Below are positions 57,125-64,000 of a stretch of DNA of 64,000 nucleotides, one piece after another; within the stretch, counting starts at the first letter, position 1; the number at the start of each line of letters is the position of its first letter. The notes below the pieces were generated by a model that ran no database searches, was not told where the DNA came from, and worked only from the letters and a program-made list of their open reading frames with translations. A program made the translations under genes and the position numbers. This DNA comes from Listeria monocytogenes (GTDB lineage Bacteria; Bacillota; Bacilli; Lactobacillales; Listeriaceae). The stretch spans positions 186,001 to 250,000 of the forward strand of contig NZ_LT906436.1 in NCBI RefSeq assembly GCF_900187225.1, given 5' to 3'.

Positions 57125-58143
57125 ATGTATTTGAACCGCGGCTTAGTTCTTGGTTAGAAAATGCTGGTGATGACGATGATGTCGTTTTAAGCTCACGTAT
57201 TAGGCTTGCTAGGAATTTGAAGGATGAACAGTTTCCGATTTATGAGCAGAAGGAAGAGATTGTCGATAATATTGCCGAAGTTTTTGATGATAATTTTATT
57301 TTGATTAAAATGAATCAAATTTCTTTGTTACAAAAGGCTCTTTTGGTGGAAAAACATTTAATTAGTCCTTATATGATGAATAAGAGTGAATATGGTGCGG
57401 TTCTTTTAAATGAGGAAGAAAATGTGAGTATTATGTTGAATGAAGAAGATCATTTGCGGATACAGTGTATGACGCCTGGCTTGAGATTATTCGATGCGTT
57501 AGAGGCAGCGTTGCAAATTGATGGTTATGTGGAAGAGAAGCTTAGTTATGCTTTTGATAAAGAGTTTGGATATTTGACGAGTTGTGTGACTAATATTGGG
57601 ACTGGGATGCGCGCTTCTGTGATGGTACATTTACCGGGACTTGTAACAACAAAAAGGATTAAAAGTGTGCTTGAAGCGATTAGGAGCCTAGGTTTTGTGG
57701 TAAGAGGCATATACGGAGAAGGTAGCATGCCTGCAAGTAATATTTTCCAGGTCTCAAATCAAGTAACTCTGGGCAAAACGGAAGCGGAAATTGTGGAAGA
57801 TTTAACTCAAGTCATGGAACAAATTATCATGCAAGAGCGTGTCGCTAGAACTACATTGAAGCAAAAATTTCATATTGCACTTGAAGATAGAGTTTTTAGA
57901 TCATATGGTTTATTGATGAATTGTCGAATTATTTCTATGAAAGAAGCTGCGGATGCTATATCGGATATACGACTTGGTGTAGAATTAGGATTTTTCGAGC
58001 ATATTTCTCGCCAAAAAATGAATGAATTGGTACTATTCTCGCAACCAGCTTTTTTGAGAAGAGAAGCAGGACGAGATATGGATGAATTAGAAGAGAAAGT
58101 AATACGGGCCAAAGTGATTCGCGAGATTTTGGGCGATAAATGA
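57121..58143 (+). CDS. mcsB: Protein arginine kinase McsB
   Basis: McsB phosphorylates arginines in CtsR and misfolded proteins, marking them for ClpCP. The 340-residue protein has the guanidino-kinase fold with the nucleotide-contacting [10 protein letters not shown] near residues 27-36. The loop [19 protein letters not shown] near 157-175 follows. The phospho-arginine regulatory segment lies towards the C terminus. The ATG at 57121 is coupled to the mcsA stop, and clpC follows 28 bases downstream. Confidence 0.95.
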   Translation: MNVFEPRLSSWLENAGDDDDVVLSSRIRLARNLKDEQFPIYEQKEEIVDNIAEVFDDNFILIKMNQISLLQKALLVEKHLISPYMMNKSEYGAVLLNEEENVSIMLNEEDHLRIQCMTPGLRLFDALEAALQIDGYVEEKLSYAFDKEFGYLTSCVTNIGTGMRASVMVHLPGLVTTKRIKSVLEAIRSLGFVVRGIYGEGSMPASNIFQVSNQVTLGKTEAEIVEDLTQVMEQIIMQERVARTTLKQKFHIALEDRVFRSYGLLMNCRIISMKEAADAISDIRLGVELGFFEHISRQKMNELVLFSQPAFLRREAGRDMDELEEKVIRAKVIREILGDK

Positions 58144-58171
58144 TGAGGCTTACGATAAGGAGGAAACAACA

Positions 58172-60634
58172 ATGATGTTTGGACGATTTACGCAAAGAGC
58201 TCAGAAAGTACTCGCGTTGTCACAAGAAGAGGCGATGCGTTTGAATCATAGTAATTTAGGAACAGAACATATTTTATTAGGGCTTGTAAGAGAAGGCGAA
58301 GGAATTGCGGCGAAAGCTCTCTATGAACTGGGAATTAGTTCTGAAAAAGTGCAGCAAGAGGTAGAGGGATTAATTGGGCATGGGGAAAAAGCTGTGACGA
58401 CGATCCAATATACACCTCGTGCGAAAAAAGTAATTGAACTTTCCATGGATGAGGCTCGTAAATTAGGCCATACTTACGTTGGGACAGAACATATCTTACT
58501 TGGGCTTATTCGTGAAGGCGAAGGAGTTGCGGCACGCGTTTTAAGTAATCTTGGTATTAGTTTGAATAAAGCTCGGCAGCAAGTTCTACAGCTCTTAGGC
58601 GGCGGTGATGCTACTGGGGCGGGGAGACAAACAAATACGCAAGCTACACCGACTTTAGATAGTTTGGCACGTGACTTAACGGTTATTGCTCGGGAAGATA
58701 ATTTGGATCCGGTTATTGGTCGTTCTAAAGAAATCCAACGTGTGATTGAAGTACTTAGTCGCCGGACGAAAAATAACCCGGTACTCATTGGGGAACCTGG
58801 TGTCGGTAAAACAGCGATTGCTGAAGGCTTAGCGCAACAAATTGTTCGTAATGAAGTACCTGAGACCTTACGTGGAAAACGTGTAATGACATTGGATATG
58901 GGAACTGTTGTGGCAGGTACAAAATATCGTGGTGAATTCGAAGACCGTTTGAAGAAAGTAATGGATGAAATTCGCCAAGCTGGTAATGTTATTCTATTTA
59001 TTGATGAGTTGCATACTTTAATTGGTGCTGGTGGGGCGGAAGGTGCGATTGATGCATCGAATATCTTGAAGCCACCTCTAGCTCGTGGAGAGTTGCAATG
59101 TATTGGGGCAACAACGCTGGACGAGTACCGTAAATATATTGAAAAAGATGCTGCGCTTGAGAGACGTTTCCAACCGATTAAAGTAGACGAACCAACTGTA
59201 GAAGAATCTATTCAAATTTTACATGGATTGCGTGATCGTTATGAAGCGCATCACCGAGTTGCAATTACGGATGAAGCACTTGAGGCCGCTGTTCGTTTAT
59301 CTGATCGCTATATTTCAGACCGTTTCTTACCTGATAAAGCGATTGATGTTATCGATGAATCTGGTTCTAAAGTACGTTTGAAATCTTTTACAACGCCAAA
59401 AAATGTAAAAGAAATGGAAAATAATTTATCCGATTTGAAAAAAGAAAAAGATGCGGCTGTTCAAGGTCAAGAATTTGAAAAAGCAGCGTCATTACGTGAT
59501 AAAGAACAAAAACTCAAAAAATCATTAGAAGAAACTAAAGCGAATTGGCAAGAAAAACAAGGGCTTGACCATAGTGAAGTAACAGAAGATATTGTTGCTG
59601 AAGTGGTTGCTAGTTGGACTGGGATTCCAGTTGCGAAACTTGCGGAAACAGAGACAAATAAACTGTTAAATATGGAAAAACTTTTACATGAACGTGTGAT
59701 TGGACAAGATGCAGCGGTTAAAGCTGTATCGCTAGCTGTACGTCGAGCTCGTGCAGGCCTTAAAGATCCGAAACGTCCGATTGGTTCCTTTATTTTCCTT
59801 GGACCTACTGGTGTTGGGAAAACAGAACTTGCGCGTGCACTTGCTGAGTCGATGTTTGGCGATGAGGATTCGATGATTCGGATTGATATGTCTGAGTACA
59901 TGGAGAAATTTTCAACTGCTCGTTTAGTTGGGGCTCCTCCAGGTTATGTAGGATACGAAGAAGGTGGACAGCTGACAGAAAAAGTTCGGCAAAAACCTTA
60001 TTCAGTAGTCCTTTTAGATGAAATTGAAAAAGCACATCCAGATGTATTTAATATGTTGCTACAAGTACTGGATGATGGACGTTTGACTGATTCTAAAGGG
60101 CGAGTAGTTGATTTTAGAAATACAGTTATCATTATGACTTCCAATATTGGAGCTCAAGAAATGAAACAAGATAAATCAATGGGCTTTAATGTTACTGATC
60201 CACTTAAAGACCATAAAGCGATGGAGCACCGCGTTTTACAAGATTTAAAACAGGCGTTCCGACCAGAATTTATCAACCGAATTGATGAAACAATTGTATT
60301 CCATTCGCTGCAAGAAAAAGAATTGAAACAAATTGTTACTTTACTAACTGCTCAATTAACAAAACGCTTAGCCGAACGCGATATTCACGTGAAATTAACT
60401 GAAGGTGCGAAATCCAAAATCGCTAAAGATGGCTACGATCCAGAGTACGGAGCTCGTCCTTTAAAACGGGCTATTCAAAAAGAAGTGGAAGACATGCTTT
60501 CTGAAGAATTGCTTCGTGGTAACATTAAAGTAGGCGATTACGTTGAAATTGGTGTGAAAGATGGCAAGTTAGAGGTTAGAAAAAAAGATGCTCCTAAAAA
60601 GAAAACAACCTCTAAAAAAGTAAAAGCTAAATAA
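58172..60634 (+). CDS. clpC: Clp protease ATPase subunit ClpC
   Basis: ClpC is the Hsp100 unfoldase partner of ClpP and is needed for stress survival and intracellular growth of Listeria. The 820-residue protein has the double Clp N-domain (1-145), AAA1 with Walker A GEPGVGKT at 207-214 and a middle domain with a UVR-like motif (about 410-470). AAA2 has Walker A GPTGVGKT at 544-551 and the C-terminal D2-small domain. A ClpP-docking VGF-type loop (MGFNV) lies near 670. The tail is Lys-rich. The ATG at 58172 follows AAGGAGGAAAC. Confidence 0.96.
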   Translation: MMFGRFTQRAQKVLALSQEEAMRLNHSNLGTEHILLGLVREGEGIAAKALYELGISSEKVQQEVEGLIGHGEKAVTTIQYTPRAKKVIELSMDEARKLGHTYVGTEHILLGLIREGEGVAARVLSNLGISLNKARQQVLQLLGGGDATGAGRQTNTQATPTLDSLARDLTVIAREDNLDPVIGRSKEIQRVIEVLSRRTKNNPVLIGEPGVGKTAIAEGLAQQIVRNEVPETLRGKRVMTLDMGTVVAGTKYRGEFEDRLKKVMDEIRQAGNVILFIDELHTLIGAGGAEGAIDASNILKPPLARGELQCIGATTLDEYRKYIEKDAALERRFQPIKVDEPTVEESIQILHGLRDRYEAHHRVAITDEALEAAVRLSDRYISDRFLPDKAIDVIDESGSKVRLKSFTTPKNVKEMENNLSDLKKEKDAAVQGQEFEKAASLRDKEQKLKKSLEETKANWQEKQGLDHSEVTEDIVAEVVASWTGIPVAKLAETETNKLLNMEKLLHERVIGQDAAVKAVSLAVRRARAGLKDPKRPIGSFIFLGPTGVGKTELARALAESMFGDEDSMIRIDMSEYMEKFSTARLVGAPPGYVGYEEGGQLTEKVRQKPYSVVLLDEIEKAHPDVFNMLLQVLDDGRLTDSKGRVVDFRNTVIIMTSNIGAQEMKQDKSMGFNVTDPLKDHKAMEHRVLQDLKQAFRPEFINRIDETIVFHSLQEKELKQIVTLLTAQLTKRLAERDIHVKLTEGAKSKIAKDGYDPEYGARPLKRAIQKEVEDMLSEELLRGNIKVGDYVEIGVKDGKLEVRKKDAPKKKTTSKKVKAK

Positions 60635-60642
60635 GTAGAAAG

Positions 60643-60675
60643 CCTTCCTTAATAAAAAGTTAAGGGAGGTTTTTT
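60643..60675 (+). terminator. Terminator of the ctsR operon
   Basis: CCTTCCTTAA pairs with TTAAGGGAGG (one G-U) around a 7-base loop, followed by six Ts. Confidence 0.92.
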
Positions 60676-60722
60676 ATGAAAAATCATGATTCGCGTCAAA
60701 AAAACGAATTTGATGAAAAGGG

Positions 60723-60752
60723 TTAACGCGAACAGATGATCTGTGGTAAAAT
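60723..60752 (+). promoter_or_regulatory. Putative sigma-A promoter of radA
   Basis: TTAACG at 60723-60728, 18 bases, TAAAAT at 60747-60752. A 7-bp inverted repeat TTCGCGT/ACGCGAA (60690-60696 and 60726-60732) overlaps the -35. Confidence 0.5.
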
Positions 60753-60779
60753 GGAGCATATGTATGGAGGGATGTAGAA

Positions 60780-62153
60780 ATGGCTAAAGCAAAAAGGACA
60801 ACCAAATTTGTGTGTCAGGCATGTGGATATGAATCGGCAAAATGGATGGGAAAATGTCCGAATTGCAACGAGTGGAATCAGATGGTAGAAGCCTTAGAAC
60901 CGTCAAAAAAATCACGCTCAGCTTTCAATCATACAGGAGAGCCTTCAAAAGCGACTCCAATTACTCAAATAGCAAGTGAAACAGAAAAACGAGTTGAAAC
61001 AAATATGCCCGAGTTAAATAGAGTTCTTGGTGGCGGTGTGGTTCCTGGGTCTATGGTACTTGTCGGAGGAGACCCTGGTATTGGTAAATCAACATTGTTA
61101 TTACAAGTATCAGCGCAACTCACGCTTACAAATAAAAAAGTATTGTATATCTCAGGAGAAGAATCAATCAAACAAACGAAGCTACGGGCAGAACGCTTAA
61201 AAGTTTCGGGAGATAATTTATATGTGTATGCAGAAACAAATTTAGAAGCAGTTCAAGAAACGATTGATTTTGTAAAACCTGATTTTGTAGTCATTGACTC
61301 TATTCAGACTGTTTATCATCCTGATGTTACAAGTGCAGCAGGGAGTGTTTCTCAAGTTAGGGAATGTACAGCGACATTGATGCGAATTGCTAAAATGCAA
61401 AACATCGCTATCTTTATTGTTGGGCATGTAACTAAGGAAGGTGCTATTGCGGGACCGCGCCTATTAGAACATATGGTTGATACTGTACTCTATTTTGAAG
61501 GGGAGCGTCACCATGCTTACCGGATTTTGCGTGCAGTGAAAAACCGTTTTGGTTCCACTAACGAAATGGGTATATTTGAAATGCGAGATGTAGGACTTGT
61601 TGAAGTTGCTAATCCTTCCGAGGTATTCTTGGAAGAACGTCTTGAAGGCGCTTCAGGCTCAACGGTTGTAGCTTCTATGGAAGGAACTCGCCCCGTCCTT
61701 GTGGAAATACAAGCGCTTGTTTCGCCAACGATGTTCGGTAATGCTAAGCGAATGGCGACGGGAATAGACTACAACAAAGTTTCGCTAATTATGGCTGTTT
61801 TAGAAAAGCGAGTAGGTTTAATGTTGCAAAACCAAGATGCTTATTTGAAAGCGGCGGGCGGGGTTAAATTGGATGAGCCTGCAGTGGATTTGGCGGTTGC
61901 AGTCAGTGTTGCATCTAGTTATCGTGATAAACCCACAAGAAGTACGGACTGCTTTATTGGGGAACTTGGACTTACAGGTGAAATTCGTCGTGTAGCAAGA
62001 ATTGAACAACGCGTACAAGAAGCAGCAAAACTTGGCTTTAAGCGAATTTTTATTCCTAAAAATAACGAAGGTAATTGGAAAATACCGAAAGACGTGCAAG
62101 TGGTTGGGGTGGAAACGATTGGAGAAGCTTTGAAGAAAGCTTTACCAGATTAA
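60780..62153 (+). CDS. radA: DNA repair protein RadA (Sms)
   Basis: RadA is a RecA-like hexameric helicase that extends recombination branches. The 457-residue protein has an N-terminal zinc finger (CQACG at 12-16 and CPNC near 27-30) and a RecA-like core with Walker [11 protein letters not shown]. The RadA-specific KNRFG motif is in [12 protein letters not shown], and a Lon-protease-like C-terminal domain ends with the [18 protein letters not shown] region. The ATG at 60780 follows ATGGAGGGATG. It follows clpC, as in Bacillus. Confidence 0.95.
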   Translation: MAKAKRTTKFVCQACGYESAKWMGKCPNCNEWNQMVEALEPSKKSRSAFNHTGEPSKATPITQIASETEKRVETNMPELNRVLGGGVVPGSMVLVGGDPGIGKSTLLLQVSAQLTLTNKKVLYISGEESIKQTKLRAERLKVSGDNLYVYAETNLEAVQETIDFVKPDFVVIDSIQTVYHPDVTSAAGSVSQVRECTATLMRIAKMQNIAIFIVGHVTKEGAIAGPRLLEHMVDTVLYFEGERHHAYRILRAVKNRFGSTNEMGIFEMRDVGLVEVANPSEVFLEERLEGASGSTVVASMEGTRPVLVEIQALVSPTMFGNAKRMATGIDYNKVSLIMAVLEKRVGLMLQNQDAYLKAAGGVKLDEPAVDLAVAVSVASSYRDKPTRSTDCFIGELGLTGEIRRVARIEQRVQEAAKLGFKRIFIPKNNEGNWKIPKDVQVVGVETIGEALKKALPD

Positions 62154-62286
62154 AAATAAATACTTCGTTGATTCCGTGAGTACTATTTGCGGTATAGTCT
62201 TTTAATAGTGTAAAATAGTGCTATATGTATATTTGGTAATAGCCCAATTATACATATAAATTTAAAAATGGAAAGGAGGAAACTAA

Positions 62287-63360
<1,074 letters not shown>

Positions 63361-63379
63361 TTAGAAGGGGGAAATGAGC

Positions 63380-64000
63380 ATGAATTATGAGTTGGTTTTT
63401 TTAGCGGCAGGTCAAGGGAAGCGGATGAATGCCCAGAAAAACAAAATGTGGCTAGAGCTAGTTGGCGAACCAATTTTCATTCATGCCTTGCGTCCTTTTT
63501 TAGCGGATAATCGTTGTTCCAAAGTGATTGTTGTGTGTCAAGAAGAGGAAAGAAAGCATGTAAAAGAATTAATGAGTCAGCTTAATGTGGCTGAGCACCG
63601 AATTGAGATTGTTAAAGGTGGAAGTGAGCGCCAATACAGTGTTGCGGCAGGTCTTGAACGTTGTGGGACGGAGCGTGTTGTCTTAGTGCATGATGGCGCA
63701 AGACCGTTTATCACGTTAGATATTATTGATCGATTATTAATTGGTGTAGAGCAAAGTAAAGCCGCGATTTGTGCAGTAAAAGTAAAAGATACGGTGAAAC
63801 GAGTGGTGAATGGTGTCGTTCAAGAAACCGTTGACCGTGAAAATCTTTGGCAAGTTCAAACGCCGCAAGCCTTTGAACTGCCTATTTTACGAAAAGCGCA
63901 TCAGCTTGCTCGAAAAGAACAGTTTTTAGGGACGGATGAAGCTAGTCTGGTTGAGCGAATTCCTTGTCCTGTTGCTATTGTCCAAGGAAGCTATTATAAT
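63380..64000 (+). CDS. ispD: 2-C-methyl-D-erythritol 4-phosphate cytidylyltransferase, partial at window end
   Basis: IspD attaches CMP to methylerythritol phosphate, the third step of the MEP pathway and just before IspE. The 207 codons present show the nucleotide-binding [12 protein letters not shown] near residues 7-18 and GGSERQYSV near 78-86. [10 protein letters not shown] and VKDTVKRV follow. The ATG at 63380 follows AGAAGGGGG; an ATG at 63374 is too close to that site. The normal length is about 230 residues, so only the last part is missing beyond the window. Confidence 0.94.
   Translation, partial: MNYELVFLAAGQGKRMNAQKNKMWLELVGEPIFIHALRPFLADNRCSKVIVVCQEEERKHVKELMSQLNVAEHRIEIVKGGSERQYSVAAGLERCGTERVVLVHDGARPFITLDIIDRLLIGVEQSKAAICAVKVKDTVKRVVNGVVQETVDRENLWQVQTPQAFELPILRKAHQLARKEQFLGTDEASLVERIPCPVAIVQGSYYN

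Noticed and set aside
60690-60732. Inverted repeat TTCGCGT/ACGCGAA before radA as an operator or sigma-B site
   Set aside because: Arms are only 7 bp and far apart, and the spacing to any -10 does not fit sigma-B; listed only as part of a tentative promoter.

Overview
The window is chromosomal DNA of a low-GC, non-sporulating Firmicute. Gene order and protein sequences match Listeria monocytogenes: glmU-prs, then the PrfA-regulated virulence island LIPI-1 (prfA, plcA, hly, mpl, actA, plcB, orfX), then ldh and ctc. The canonical PrfA box lies between plcA and hly, and four tandem LhrC sRNA genes lie between cysK and folP. No foreign mobile element or CRISPR array was seen.

Layout. 1-9 kb: end of a 3D-domain protein gene, rnmV, ksgA, veg, ispE, a YdjC-type deacetylase, purR, a three-gene MacAB-like ABC exporter and two tandem spoVG genes. 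9-12 kb: a small leader-like ORF with its own promoter and terminator, glmU and prs. 11.8-20.3 kb: LIPI-1. 20.4-23 kb: a lipoprotein gene, a YbjQ-family gene, an AlkD-like gene and ldh (the last three on the minus strand). 23.3-44.6 kb: ctc/rplY, a GNAT gene, pth, mfd, a MOP flippase, an S4 protein, divIC, an S1 protein, a tilS-hpt fusion, ftsH, coaX, hslO, cysK, lhrC1-4, folP-folB-folK, dus and lysS. 44.7-56 kb: two rRNA operons that look identical, separated by nine tRNA genes. 56-64 kb: the ctsR-mcsA-mcsB-clpC stress operon, radA, a PIN-TRAM membrane protein gene and the start of ispD.

The striking feature is that LIPI-1 is disabled by three separate lesions in an otherwise intact region. 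prfA has an in-frame internal deletion: codons 1-46 are joined to the last four codons, leaving a 50-codon ORF where the usual protein has 237 residues. hly has one extra A that shifts the frame after codon 256. actA has lost 11 bp in the linker after its first proline-rich repeat. plcA, mpl, plcB, orfX and all the PrfA boxes look intact. Such a strain should be non-haemolytic, unable to polymerise actin and avirulent. The picture recalls the old non-haemolytic type-strain lineage (ATCC 15313/SLCC 53), known from memory to carry a prfA-region deletion; that identification is inference.

Other signals worth attention are the covarying terminator stems of the LhrC array, the hpt start and ribosome-binding site still present inside the tilS-hpt reading frame, a leader ORF plus terminator before glmU, and a perfect 16-bp inverted repeat closing the mpl 5' leader. 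The remaining genes are conserved housekeeping functions: rRNA maturation, isoprenoid and folate synthesis, cell-wall precursor supply, protein quality control and DNA repair.
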